Notes: generated by a model from the letters alone, not told the origin. A stretch of 16,974 nucleotides of DNA from JBCDBY01 sp039182715 (GCA_039182715.1 JBCDBY010000064.1:1-16974); one strand, 5' to 3'. Counted from the stretch's first letter, positions 1 to 6,805 are shown. A program made the numbers and translations.

Positions 1-95
1 GCACGACGCTCGCCCGGCGTTTGCTCGTCGGCATCTACAAGGTGCTCTTGACGGGCGAAGTCTTCGACCTGGAGCGCTGCTTGCGCATCGCGTAG
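1..95 (+). CDS. C-terminal end of a probable IS110-family transposase (5' end outside window)
   Basis: An open frame enters from the left edge (codons start at base 3) and stops at the TAG at 93-95. It encodes about 30 residues, including ARRLLVGIYKVL and TGEVFD. A basic 'ARRLL' run, a hydrophobic helix ending in Tyr-x-Val-Leu, then a Gly-Glu turn is how many IS110-group (DEDD-type) transposases end. This match is from memory and only the tail is visible, so the identity is tentative. No downstream gene continues in this frame, and the next 290 bases are non-coding, as expected for the right flank of an insertion sequence. It could instead be the end of an unrelated helical protein. Confidence 0.45.
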   Translation, partial: TTLARRLLVGIYKVLLTGEVFDLERCLRIA

Positions 96-385
96 GCCCG
101 CGCTGCTCCTGCTCACAACCAGAACATCCAACCGGATCGGAACTCAACGGCAAGGTACTTCGATACGCTGCTGGCCCTCTTGGAGCGGCCGACTGTCGAA
201 TGAAGGCCTTGCCGGCTACTTTCCTGAGCGGGTCCGACCCAGCTCGACAAGGCGACTGGACAAGTCCGAACCGCAGGGATCGACCCGAGGAACACCCATG
301 CCAATTCGAAAAGGATGAGATCGAGCCTTGACTCCCTGCTAAAGGGGCACCGTATCCCCGTCCCCGTATCCCCTAGATCGCCGTT
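96..385. other. Non-coding stretch between transposase tail and next gene
   Basis: I see no convincing gene on either strand in these 290 bases; the one 63-codon minus frame has no recognisable features. The stretch would contain the right flank of the putative IS110-type element. IS110-group elements carry a structured bridge RNA in a non-coding end, but I could not recognise one here. The only visible pattern is the short repeat at 350-373. Confidence 0.5.
350..373. repeat. Tandem CCGTATCCCC direct repeat
   Basis: CCGTATCCCC occurs at 350-359 and again at 364-373, separated by GTCC. Just upstream is AAAGGGG (341-347), whose GGGG can pair with either CCCC run. On the minus strand this is 3' of the gene ending at 386, where GGGG-loop-CCCC-TTT would make only a weak terminator-like fold. 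The arrangement resembles short REP-like elements, but with one copy in the window that cannot be established. Confidence 0.45.
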
Positions 386-1972
386 TCAGCCGTCGTTCAG
401 GACGAGGTCCCATTTGGGCTGGACAGTCGGGACAGGATTGATGTGATACAACTTGTTCCTGTCGTCCGAGCGCACGATCACCTGCTTCGCTGCGGAAGCA
501 ACTCCTTTGATCCGAAATCTGCCGTTGATGACGGGGGCCCGGACCGACCCTCGGCTCTCGAATGCGACCATGACCAAGCCACGCTCGACTCGAGTTCCGT
601 CTGAGTGCCGGACGGACCCGTCAATCGATCGAATCGGCGGGAGAGCGATGTCTTTCACCTCGGTGTCACTCAATCCAGCTGGAACGTCTACGGGCAAATC
701 GTTCCCTGACCCCAGGTCGATCGACAGGCGCACCTTGTCGACGGGTACTCCCATCAATCGGAATCTACCCATTTCGTCCGTCTTGACGGCAGTCGCTTGC
801 CAGCCCGGAACGTAGAGCCGCACGTCCGATGCCGGCTCCCCGCCCGCCGTGACTCGTCCGAACAGGTCCCTGCCGCGCCGCAACTGGATCGTCTTGACGA
901 CGCTCCCCGGCACGGCTTCGAGTGTCAAGTCCGCATACCGCCGTCCAGCCCGGCATCGGACACGCACTGCCCCGGGTGGGATCCCCCAGATGGTCACCTT
1001 CCCACTCTCGTCCGATCGGAGTGCGCGTCGATCAAGTCCCAAGACCGCGTGAACGAAACGTCGCGTCGCCCCCGAGACCGCAGCAGCCTCGGGGTTATAG
1101 AGCCCTCCGTCGATGCGTGTGTGGGAGTAGGCGCCGTGTGGCTCGAATCGCGTTTCGACCTCCGGAATCGGCCGTCGGTCCCCATCTACGACGGTGATCT
1201 CGAGGACGGCGTGAAACGGATCAGGCTTCAGCCGTATCGGATCACTCAGCGGCGAGTCCGCTTCGCCGGAGCGCTCAGCCACCAGGAAGCCGGGCCCCCC
1301 TGCTTGAATTTCCACGGTGGGCGACTCCCCCTCCACATCCCGCGGCACCGTGAACTCGAACTGGCCGAGGTCGTCGGCTTGACGCTGACCTTCGTACAGG
1401 TTGGTTTTGACTCGGACCCACGCCCCGGCGACTGGAGCGCCCTGATAGGTTCGCACCTCGCCTTTTACTCGGGAGAGCCCCCATTGCGGTATCAACTCGA
1501 GAGTCGCGTGCCCACCGGTCAGCCGCATCTCTTCAATTTTGAATCGTGCCTCTCTGAATCCTGAAGCCTCCGCTAGCAGCACCCCAGTCTCCCAACCCCG
1601 ACGAGCGTCAGCACTCAGCGCCACAGCCCCATCAGGACCGGCGAAACCACCCTCTTCGAACGTCTCGCCGACGCCACTCGCCTGCGACCGCTCGATCGCC
1701 CAAAACACACCCGGGACAGGAGCTTGCGTACTCCTCATCACGAACCTGAGTCGTAGCTCGCTCGAGTGATTGGAGGACGATGGACGGGGCTGTTCGCTGC
1801 GGTCTCCTCGCTCGCCTCCGTCTCCCCCGAATTGCCGTCGCCCCTCTGTCGCCGGTGACTCGTCGGCGCGGAGCCGTTCGCTGCGGTTCCTCCTGGGCCC
1901 CATGAACTGGACAACGCAGACCGCAGCGACAGCTAGGAGCGCGAAGAAGACACAAACCCGGTACTTGTTCAT
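386..1972 (-). CDS. Membrane-anchored protein with carboxypeptidase-regulatory-like repeats
   Basis: This 528-residue protein starts with a short basic N-terminus and one hydrophobic segment (about residues 6-24) that acts as an uncleaved anchor or signal, followed by a polar Ser/Arg/Gly-rich linker (25-75). The remainder looks like successive beta-sandwich modules of the carboxypeptidase-regulatory-like (CarboxypepD_reg) type at about 167-230, 255-365, 369-440 and 449-500. Each has a 'G-x-V ... G-x-P(V/L) ... V-x-V ... D-x-x-G-x-F-x-(F/L)' pattern, for example DEMGRFRLMGVP near 399-410. Such modules are structural or ligand-binding, and no catalytic domain is visible. It probably sits on the periplasmic or outer face of the membrane. 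The ATG at 1972 is preceded by GGCGGGAA. It lies 64 bases downstream of the RTX-like gene on the same strand, with a hairpin between them. Exact function is unknown. Confidence 0.75.
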   Translation of the reverse strand: MNKYRVCVFFALLAVAAVCVVQFMGPRRNRSERLRADESPATEGRRQFGGDGGERGDRSEQPRPSSSNHSSELRLRFVMRSTQAPVPGVFWAIERSQASGVGETFEEGGFAGPDGAVALSADARRGWETGVLLAEASGFREARFKIEEMRLTGGHATLELIPQWGLSRVKGEVRTYQGAPVAGAWVRVKTNLYEGQRQADDLGQFEFTVPRDVEGESPTVEIQAGGPGFLVAERSGEADSPLSDPIRLKPDPFHAVLEITVVDGDRRPIPEVETRFEPHGAYSHTRIDGGLYNPEAAAVSGATRRFVHAVLGLDRRALRSDESGKVTIWGIPPGAVRVRCRAGRRYADLTLEAVPGSVVKTIQLRRGRDLFGRVTAGGEPASDVRLYVPGWQATAVKTDEMGRFRLMGVPVDKVRLSIDLGSGNDLPVDVPAGLSDTEVKDIALPPIRSIDGSVRHSDGTRVERGLVMVAFESRGSVRAPVINGRFRIKGVASAAKQVIVRSDDRNKLYHINPVPTVQPKWDLVLNDG

Positions 1973-1990
1973 TTCCCGCCTATCGCATTC

Positions 1991-2020
1991 TGCAGGCCGC
2001 CGAGCCTTCGACGGCCTGCA
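1991..2020 (-). terminator. Hairpin between RTX-like gene and anchored repeat protein
   Basis: TGCAGGCCG (1991-1999) is perfectly inverted as CGGCCTGCA (2012-2020). An inner CGA/TCG pairing (2001-2003 with 2008-2010) extends the stem past one mismatch and closes a GCCT loop. It begins 17 bases after the RTX-like stop codon on the minus strand, where a terminator is expected. There is no T-run after the stem, so termination would be non-canonical or partial; attenuation of the next gene is an alternative. Confidence 0.5.
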
Positions 2021-2036
2021 ATACGTGGCCAGAGCA

Positions 2037-2822
2037 CTAGTTGACTACGTCATTTCCTTTTCGGTTGGACACGGAATCTCCAGGATCCCTCGTGACCGTG
2101 TCGATGTCAGTGTCATTTCCCAAATCGATCTTATCTTTCCCATCGTTATCCTGGGTTATGACGGTGTCCGCGCCGGGGCCACACTTGATGGTGTCCTTTT
2201 CCTCGGAAGCCTTGTCTTCGTCATAGGAATCATCAATGACATCGTCGCCGACTCCACCTTCCATGATGTCCGCTCCGTTGTCGCCGGTGAGGCGGTCGTT
2301 CCCCGTTCCGCCCTCAAGTTTGTCCCGACCGTTTCCGCCACGGTAGTTGTCGTTGCCGGGATCATCGTCCGATCCGTCGCCACCCATGTCGTCATTGCCA
2401 TCACCGCCCCAGCCTTCGTCATTGCCGGCCGGGCCGCCGTGAATGTCGTCGTCGCCGTTCCCGCCATGCATGCTGTCGCCGTGGGGACCGCCCTTGATGT
2501 CGTCATTGCCATTGCCACCGAACATGGCGCAGGGGAATGGACATGTGACCTCCTGAAGCGTGTCGTTCCCGTTCGTGCCGACCACCACTCTGATCGTACG
2601 CCCTTGTCCCGCCGGGACATCCGTTTGCTGCCCAGGCGGAAGCGCAACCGGGGGCATCCCGTTTACGGAGATCGACTCCGGCAGGCCGTCCCCGTCCGCA
2701 TCCGTAGCCACGTACGTACTCATAGTCCCGTCTGCATGGGTCACCGTCCCCCCCATCAGGGGATTCGCGTGGGATGCCGTCGCAAAGCAGGCGAGCGCGG
2801 CCAAAGTCATGAGAATTCGCAC
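2037..2822 (-). CDS. Secreted RTX-like calcium-binding repeat protein
   Basis: The 261-residue product has a classic signal peptide (hydrophobic 4-15, predicted cleavage after ATASHA at residue 19). A short beta-rich region with a DADGDG calcium-loop-like motif (about 41-46) follows. Residues about 81-235 are Gly/Asp/Asn-rich repeats of the hemolysin-type GGxGxDx(L/I/M)x pattern, such as GGNGNDDIKGG and GGTGNDRLTGD. In RTX proteins these bind calcium and fold as a parallel beta-roll outside the cell. An N-terminal Sec signal is unusual for RTX proteins, which typically leave by type I secretion through a C-terminal signal. The start is GTG at 2822, chosen because GAGGAG lies 7 bases upstream; an ATG at 2810 is the alternative. 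No enzymatic domain is visible, so it may be a surface or matrix protein. Base composition is less GC-rich than in the genes to the right. Confidence 0.8.
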   Translation of the reverse strand: MRILMTLAALACFATASHANPLMGGTVTHADGTMSTYVATDADGDGLPESISVNGMPPVALPPGQQTDVPAGQGRTIRVVVGTNGNDTLQEVTCPFPCAMFGGNGNDDIKGGPHGDSMHGGNGDDDIHGGPAGNDEGWGGDGNDDMGGDGSDDDPGNDNYRGGNGRDKLEGGTGNDRLTGDNGADIMEGGVGDDVIDDSYDEDKASEEKDTIKCGPGADTVITQDNDGKDKIDLGNDTDIDTVTRDPGDSVSNRKGNDVVN

Positions 2823-3135
2823 TGTTCAACTCCTCGTCCAAAAAACGCAAGCGATGCCGACCGAGGCGAGTTGCTCACGCCTCTCCAAGTCCGGCATTTC
2901 AATTCACGGAAGACACTCAGCGCCGGCCCGCGGATCTCGCGAGAGGGATTCTCGATCGGGGAAAGTCAGTCCGGGCCTTCGGTCCGTTCGTCAACGGTGA
3001 GGCTCCGGACAAGCACCCGTACCAGTCTTGATCCTGTCCCGCTGCGCCGCCCGCCGACGCACCTTTGATCAACGCTAGATCGCTTCCACGAATTGGCGAG
3101 ACCGACCTTCCTAGGGGGGCTCGAAACCTAGGGGG
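2823..3135. promoter_or_regulatory. Intergenic region upstream of the RTX-like gene
   Basis: These 313 bases hold no supportable gene. They contain the GAGGAG ribosome-binding site for the RTX-like gene (near 2830-2835) and a perfect 10-base palindrome TCTCGCGAGA at 2935-2944, which could be an operator. At the far end CCTAGGGGG is directly repeated at 3110-3118 and 3127-3135, immediately 3' of the LuxR-type gene's stop codon. I could not identify a clear -10/-35 pair. Confidence 0.35.
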
Positions 3136-3498
3136 TTAGTCGAAGGGGCGGCGGCCCTGGTCCTGGTCGTCGAGACGGCGAAGCGGGTTGTCCGATCGAC
3201 GGCCTCTTCGGCGGCGGCTTTCCATCGGCGAGATGCGACGGAGCATCCGGCGGTACAAGGCGTTGCGGTTGTCCACGTCGAAGGCGCGATAGGCCTCGGT
3301 GACGTGCTCTCGGACCGTAGGCTCACGGCAGTCCAGCGCGTGAGCGATCGTTTTGGCGGGGACGCCCAACGCATAGGGCACCACGTAGACGCTGCGGGCT
3401 CTTCCCAGACCCTGGCGTCGGCAGCTCACGTACAAGTCGCGGAGGAACGCGAGTTCCTCATCCTGCAAACCCATCTTCTTCATGCTCTTCTCGATCAA
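3136..3498 (-). CDS. Solo LuxR/GerE-type helix-turn-helix protein
   Basis: A small (about 120 residue) probable DNA-binding regulator. Counting from the internal ATG at 3483, residues about 38-80 fit a LuxR/GerE HTH: GVPAKTIAHAL, then TVREHV as the recognition-helix entry, then the FDVDNRNALYRRM ending that matches the 'lgv.nR.el' tail of the family. No receiver or ligand-binding domain precedes it; the N-terminus is only a short helix. The C-terminus is an Arg/Asp-rich tail, unusual for the family. Start choice is open: TTG at 3498 has GAGGTG 5 bases upstream, ATG at 3483 has only a weak GAGAAG, and a longer ATG at 3570 has AGGAG too close to it. Four TGNGACCAAT repeats lie upstream (3653-3706) and may be its operator, which would suggest autoregulation. 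Confidence 0.65.
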   Translation of the reverse strand: MIEKSMKKMGLQDEELAFLRDLYVSCRRQGLGRARSVYVVPYALGVPAKTIAHALDCREPTVREHVTEAYRAFDVDNRNALYRRMLRRISPMESRRRRGRRSDNPLRRLDDQDQGRRPFD

Positions 3499-3632
3499 GA
3501 GTCCACCTCGACATGCCGTCTTAGCACGAGACGTCGGGGTTGCAACGGGGCCGGCGCGCGAATCGGGCATACTCCTAAGTCACTTTGAATACTGGGCTTA
3601 GGCCATGGCCGCCGGTGATTTGCGTGCTTTTT

Positions 3633-3655
3633 GCATGCCCCCATTTCGGGCATGC
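3633..3655. promoter_or_regulatory. Palindrome GCATGCCC-N7-GGGCATGC
   Basis: GCATGCCC (3633-3640) and GGGCATGC (3648-3655) are perfect 8-base inverted arms around a 7-base loop. It lies upstream of the LuxR-type gene and abuts the first of the four TGNGACCAAT repeats. On either transcript strand there is no following T-run (the T-run precedes it on the plus strand), so a regulatory palindrome fits better than a terminator. Confidence 0.4.
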
Positions 3656-3706
3656 GACCAATTCGCGCGCAAATGAGACCAATATGCGACCAATCGTGAG
3701 ACTAAT
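3653..3706. repeat. Four direct repeats of TGNGACCAAT at helical spacing
   Basis: TGCGACCAAT (3653), TGAGACCAAT (3674), TGCGACCAAT (3685) and TGAGACTAAT (3697) start 21, 11 and 12 bases apart, close to two, one and one turns of B-DNA. Such phased copies place sites on one helical face and are typical of operator arrays or iterons. They lie between the methyltransferase end and the LuxR-type gene, upstream of the latter. The last copy overlaps the ghost stop codon of the frameshifted methyltransferase tail. Confidence 0.6.
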
Positions 3707-3859
3707 CGCGGGCTCGCTTGGCGTGCCAGGCGAACAGCAGCCAGCTGCAGTAGCGCTCCGTGCCGTGGGCGTTCGTTGCCATGCGGTCGAAGCGGGCGTC
3801 CATCTCTTCTTTGGTCCGACCGGTGAGTTGGGAGAGCGTTTCGGCGTAGCCTTCCTTCA
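3702..3859 (-). pseudogene. Out-of-frame C-terminal tail of the methyltransferase
   Basis: Directly past the methyltransferase stop (TGA, 3859-3857), a different minus-strand frame stays open to a TAG at 3704-3702. It encodes about 51 residues that read as real protein: KEGYAETLSQLTGRTKEEM, then a Tyr-Cys-Ser-Trp-Leu-Leu-Phe-Ala-Trp stretch. A C-terminal helix of this kind completes many class I methyltransferases. Inserting one G at the junction (CACTGAAGG to CACTGGAAGG) would replace the stop with Trp and join the two parts into a ~267-residue protein. This is therefore a one-base deletion, a sequencing error, or less likely a -1 frameshift site. Confidence 0.7.
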
Positions 3860-4504
3860 GTGGCGGAAGATGTCGCGCAGGGCGTCGCGGTCCGCGGTGA
3901 GGTTATCGATCAGCAGGGGGTCGACGGCGATGTCATCGAAACCAGCCTCGCGTAGGTGGCGGAGGGCGCGCCTTCCCTGGTAGAGGTCGGTGCCGCGTGG
4001 GCGGAAGAGAGGCTGGACTTCGGGGAAGTGGTTTTCCGTGTTCGCGTCGTCGGTGTCGAAGAAGAGGCCCATGTAGTCTTCGGCGAGGGCGTGGATGGTC
4101 CCACCGGGCTTGAGGACTCGGTTGGCTTCCTTGAGGAGCGCGACGGGGTCGGGGAGCGCCTGCAGGACGTGGCGGACGGTGACGAGGTCGAAGGTTTCGT
4201 CCGCGAACGGGAGCTGCATGCCGTTGGCGTGGACGACGGGCGGTTCGGCGTTCTGTAGGTGGCCGGCGAAGAGGTCGACACCGACGACCTGCTCGCAGTC
4301 GAAGTCTCTGCGGATGCGGTGGAGGATCTCGCCGGTGCCGCAGGCGAGATCGAGGACTCTGCCGAGGCTGGCTCCGTGGCGGGCTTCGAGGAGCTGCTTT
4401 TCCTTGGGCCAGATCGCCTTGGCCTGTGCCTCCAGCGTGCGGCGCATGGAGTCGTGCTCCATGTTGGCGCGCTGGCCGCCGTAGTCGCCGGGGTCTCTGG
4501 TCAT
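3857..4504 (-). CDS. Class I SAM-dependent methyltransferase, C-terminally truncated by frameshift
   Basis: The 215-residue product has the Methyltransf_11/25-type Rossmann core. Motif I is VLDLACGTGEI (residues 50-60), with the acidic ribose-binding residue after beta-2 in VVGVDLF (73-79). Motif II/III includes LPFADETFDLV (98-108), and post-motif III is LKPGG (131-135). It should transfer a methyl group from S-adenosylmethionine to a small molecule or lipid; the substrate cannot be read from sequence. Its ATG overlaps the preceding gene's stop as ATGA (4504-4501), implying translational coupling. The stop at 3857 is premature: the natural C-terminus continues in another frame to 3702, so the protein as written lacks about 50 residues of the substrate-side lid or terminal strand. 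It may be inactive unless the shift is an assembly error. Confidence 0.8.
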   Translation of the reverse strand: MTRDPGDYGGQRANMEHDSMRRTLEAQAKAIWPKEKQLLEARHGASLGRVLDLACGTGEILHRIRRDFDCEQVVGVDLFAGHLQNAEPPVVHANGMQLPFADETFDLVTVRHVLQALPDPVALLKEANRVLKPGGTIHALAEDYMGLFFDTDDANTENHFPEVQPLFRPRGTDLYQGRRALRHLREAGFDDIAVDPLLIDNLTADRDALRDIFRH

Positions 4505-5217
4505 GTGGGCGATTGTCCTCGCCAGGCGATGAGCGCGGCGGACAGGGTGAGCAGCGTAACCGCCCAGATGTAGGGGCCCGGCGGCGCGCCCAGGAGGGGG
4601 CCGAGCAGGCAGAGGGCGGCGATGGCGAGCGGGAAGGCCGCCTTCTTCTTGCGGATGCGGCCGCTCCCGATGACCAGGCCGAGGCTCAGCAGCGTCGACA
4701 GCGCGGCGACCCAGAACGCGGTCTGGCGCATGCGGATGTGGTCATTGAGGCTCTCTTCGGGCCGACCGAAGCGTTCGTAGAACAGCTCGCGGCCGCGCGG
4801 GTCTTCGCCGTTGCGGATGCGGGCGCGCTCGTAGTCCTGCAGGTAGCGCACCCACACCTCCGCCTCGCGCTCCTCGTCGCGGATCGTCTTGTCCGAAACG
4901 GGCTCACAACTGTCCTTCTTACGCTGCAGGGCGGCGGAATCGGGGTGTCCCAGGCGTTGGGCACGGTCGTAGGCGCGATAGGCGAGACTCGACTTTTTCT
5001 GCAGCGCGAGCGCGTCGCCCAAGGCCTCCAGAAGGCGCGGCTGCGGGCCGGTTTTCTGGATGAGTTCGCAGAGCGCGTCCACGTTCGTGGGCAGCGGTTC
5101 CGGCACCGCGATTGCGGCCGGGGGATAGAGCTCCAGGAATTCCTGCGAGTGCTGGAGGTATTTGCCCGCGATCGTTTCGGCCGGGCCGCCGATAACCAGA
5201 AGGAGGAGAGCGACCAC
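4501..5217 (-). CDS. Hypothetical membrane protein, coupled to methyltransferase
   Basis: I do not recognise the family. The 238-residue protein begins with a short hydrophobic stretch (1-11) that could be a signal. A soluble helical region (about 45-165) follows, with one TPR-like pair near 60-90 (LLEALGDALALQKKSSLAYR), and then three C-terminal hydrophobic segments at about 167-184, 193-209 and 215-231. A very basic loop (187-192) between the first two predicts a cytoplasmic turn. The start is GTG at 5217 and is the only option, because an in-frame TAG lies three codons upstream. No clear Shine-Dalgarno is visible. Its stop overlaps the methyltransferase start by four bases. Only 43 bases separate it from the divergent nitrilase gene, so promoters must be compact or overlapping. 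Confidence 0.65.
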   Translation of the reverse strand: MVALLLLVIGGPAETIAGKYLQHSQEFLELYPPAAIAVPEPLPTNVDALCELIQKTGPQPRLLEALGDALALQKKSSLAYRAYDRAQRLGHPDSAALQRKKDSCEPVSDKTIRDEEREAEVWVRYLQDYERARIRNGEDPRGRELFYERFGRPEESLNDHIRMRQTAFWVAALSTLLSLGLVIGSGRIRKKKAAFPLAIAALCLLGPLLGAPPGPYIWAVTLLTLSAALIAWRGQSPT

Positions 5218-5260
5218 GCGACGATTCTATTCGTGCCGTCGCGCGGTCGCCTGCACTAGC

Positions 5261-6247
5261 ATGAACCGAATGCTCCGAGCTTCCCTGTTCTGCCTCTTGG
5301 GCCTCGCCGCCTGCGCGAGCAAAGGCCCCATGGAGGTGGTGGATCTGACGGAGGGCAAGCCGCCCGCCCGAGGCACCTTCCGGGCCGCCGTGCTGCATCT
5401 CGGCGCCCAGAAGGGCGACCGCGAGTCGCAGGAATCGACGCTCGAGGACCTGCGCGTCAACACCGAGAACGCCCACCAGCTCATCCGTGCCGCCCACGCG
5501 CGCGGCGCGCAGATCGTCATCACGCCCGAGTACGGCAACACGGGCAATCAAATGAAGGACGCGCCGCGCGACTGGACCGCGACCTGCCTGCCCGAGCCGC
5601 CGTCCAACACGCCGCTCCACGAGCTCGAGCTCGAAGGGCTGCACCCCTACGTGAAGGACTACGCGAAGCTCGCCGCCGAGCTCGACATCTGGATCGTCAC
5701 CGGCGTCATCGAGTGCGTGAAGGCGGAGCCGGAGAACAAGTACTACAACGTCGGCCTGGTCCTCGACAACAAGGGCCGCGTCGTCGCGCGCTACCGCAAG
5801 ATCAACCTCTGGGTCTTCACCGAGTCGCACATGGACGCGGGCAATGAGCAGACCGTCTTCGAGTCGCCCTTCGGCCGCTTCGGGATGCTCATCTGCTCCG
5901 ACGCGCTCTACCCCAACCTCTGGTCCGATCTCGTCCAGGAGCACCGCAGCGACTTCCTGATCATGCAGTCCTACTGGATGCCGTCGCCGTACATCGGCTC
6001 GCTCGCCATGAACGCCGTCGCCGGACATAGCGGACGGACCGTGCTCTGGTCGAACCACCCGAACTTCCTCGCGGGAGGCGCGGGCTTCGTGCGGCCGGGC
6101 GTCGCCAATGACGACTCGGTTTCCACGCTGCACGGGCCGGGCGTGATCATCACCGACCTGCCGCTACCGGACCGGATGCAGGAGGGGTATGTGGCGTCGA
6201 TGGCGAAGCCGGAGGAGCCGGACGGCTTCGACTGGGATACGGAGTAG
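5261..6247 (+). CDS. Vanin/biotinidase-like carbon-nitrogen hydrolase lipoprotein
   Basis: This 328-residue nitrilase-superfamily enzyme carries the catalytic Glu-Lys-Cys triad at Glu90 (VITPEYG), Lys180 (ARYRKINLW) and Cys212 (MLICSDALYP). The superfamily hydrolyses amide or nitrile C-N bonds. The sequence around the Lys and Cys, with ESPFGRFGMLICSD and a later TVLWSNHPN block, is closest in style to the secreted vanin/biotinidase (pantetheinase) branch rather than to cytosolic amidases. A lipoprotein signal is clear: a hydrophobic stretch ending LGLAAC with Cys18 as lipidation site, so it acts in the periplasm or at the outer membrane. The ATG at 5261 was chosen over an upstream in-frame ATG (5162) because only the shorter form begins with the signal peptide and avoids overlapping the divergent gene. 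Plausible substrates are pantetheine- or biotin-type amides, by inference only. Confidence 0.85.
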   Translation: MNRMLRASLFCLLGLAACASKGPMEVVDLTEGKPPARGTFRAAVLHLGAQKGDRESQESTLEDLRVNTENAHQLIRAAHARGAQIVITPEYGNTGNQMKDAPRDWTATCLPEPPSNTPLHELELEGLHPYVKDYAKLAAELDIWIVTGVIECVKAEPENKYYNVGLVLDNKGRVVARYRKINLWVFTESHMDAGNEQTVFESPFGRFGMLICSDALYPNLWSDLVQEHRSDFLIMQSYWMPSPYIGSLAMNAVAGHSGRTVLWSNHPNFLAGGAGFVRPGVANDDSVSTLHGPGVIITDLPLPDRMQEGYVASMAKPEEPDGFDWDTE

Positions 6248-6254
6248 GGGTTCA

Positions 6255-6386
6255 GAGCTGCGGGCTACGAGCCGGACGGCGCAGGTTGCACCGGAAGATC
6301 GCTTGCGGATCGAGTAGCGGCGTCGCGCCGTAGATGCAAAACGGGCGCGAGTCGGCATCCGGCTCGCAGCTCGTAGCTTGAAGCTC
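6255..6386. repeat. Imperfect inverted-repeat element in intergenic gap
   Basis: GAGCTGCGGGCTACGAGC starting at 6255 is matched in inverse by the arm at 6358-6386, whose complement reads GAGCTTCAAGCTACGAGC followed by TGCGAGCCGGA. The arms enclose about 80 GC-rich bases with further small inversions (GATGC at 6333 against GCATC at 6355). It fills the gap between two converging genes, so it could be a bidirectional terminator. It looks equally like a dispersed intergenic hairpin repeat; copy number cannot be judged from one window. Confidence 0.45.
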
Positions 6387-6394
6387 GCGGCCCC

Positions 6395-6802
6395 CTACCT
6401 CGTCCTGCGCTTCGTATTGGCAGGCCGCACCGACACGCTAAACAACTCCGCGTTCGCCGACCACGACGTGTCCTTGTAAAGCTTCGTCGTGCCGCTCGGG
6501 AGAACGATGGGCTGGTCGATGCTGCGTTCGATCACGTTTCCGTCGCGGTCCATCCAGTCGGTGTAGGCGATCACCGGTATGTCCTTCGGGCTCCGGTTCT
6601 CGATCGTTAGCTGGATCTCCATGCGGCCGTCGTCGGTGCGCATCTGGTTGTAGTTGGCCATGCGCACGCGGTGGTCGATCTTGCGATGCACCGTCATCGG
6701 GCTGGTGCCCTCCGGCCACGCGCCCTCCTTGGTGGGCTTTGCGCGGCGGTTGCAGGCGGGCAGCAGAACGAGACCGATGAGCAGAAGCGAGAGCGACTTC
6801 AT
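6395..6802 (-). CDS. YcfL-like (DUF1425) lipoprotein
   Basis: A 135-residue outer-membrane lipoprotein candidate: hydrophobic signal with lipobox LLPAC (Cys17), then a single beta-sandwich-like domain. The central 'IENRSPKDIPVIAYTDWMD' block followed by 'DGNVIE' and a C-terminal 'SVSVRPAN' strand matches the YcfL/DUF1425 pattern of a doubly stranded Ig-like fold with a conserved aromatic-Asp 'W-x-D-x-x-G' turn. In enterobacteria ycfL sits directly beside lpoB; here it is the last gene of an LpoB-containing operon, which supports the call. Its molecular role is not established. The ATG at 6802 lies 3 bases after the previous gene's stop. Confidence 0.75.
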   Translation of the reverse strand: MKSLSLLLIGLVLLPACNRRAKPTKEGAWPEGTSPMTVHRKIDHRVRMANYNQMRTDDGRMEIQLTIENRSPKDIPVIAYTDWMDRDGNVIERSIDQPIVLPSGTTKLYKDTSWSANAELFSVSVRPANTKRRTR

Positions 6803-6805
6803 GGC

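Noticed and set aside
1770..3068. 432-codon plus-strand open frame across the RTX-like gene
   Set aside because: It reads the complement of the Gly/Asp repeats as a Val/Ala-rich string and spans an intergenic hairpin and a gene start on the other strand.
3633..3655. Palindrome considered as an intrinsic terminator of the methyltransferase
   Set aside because: On the minus strand the stem is followed by A residues, not T, and the T-run lies on the wrong side for the plus strand.
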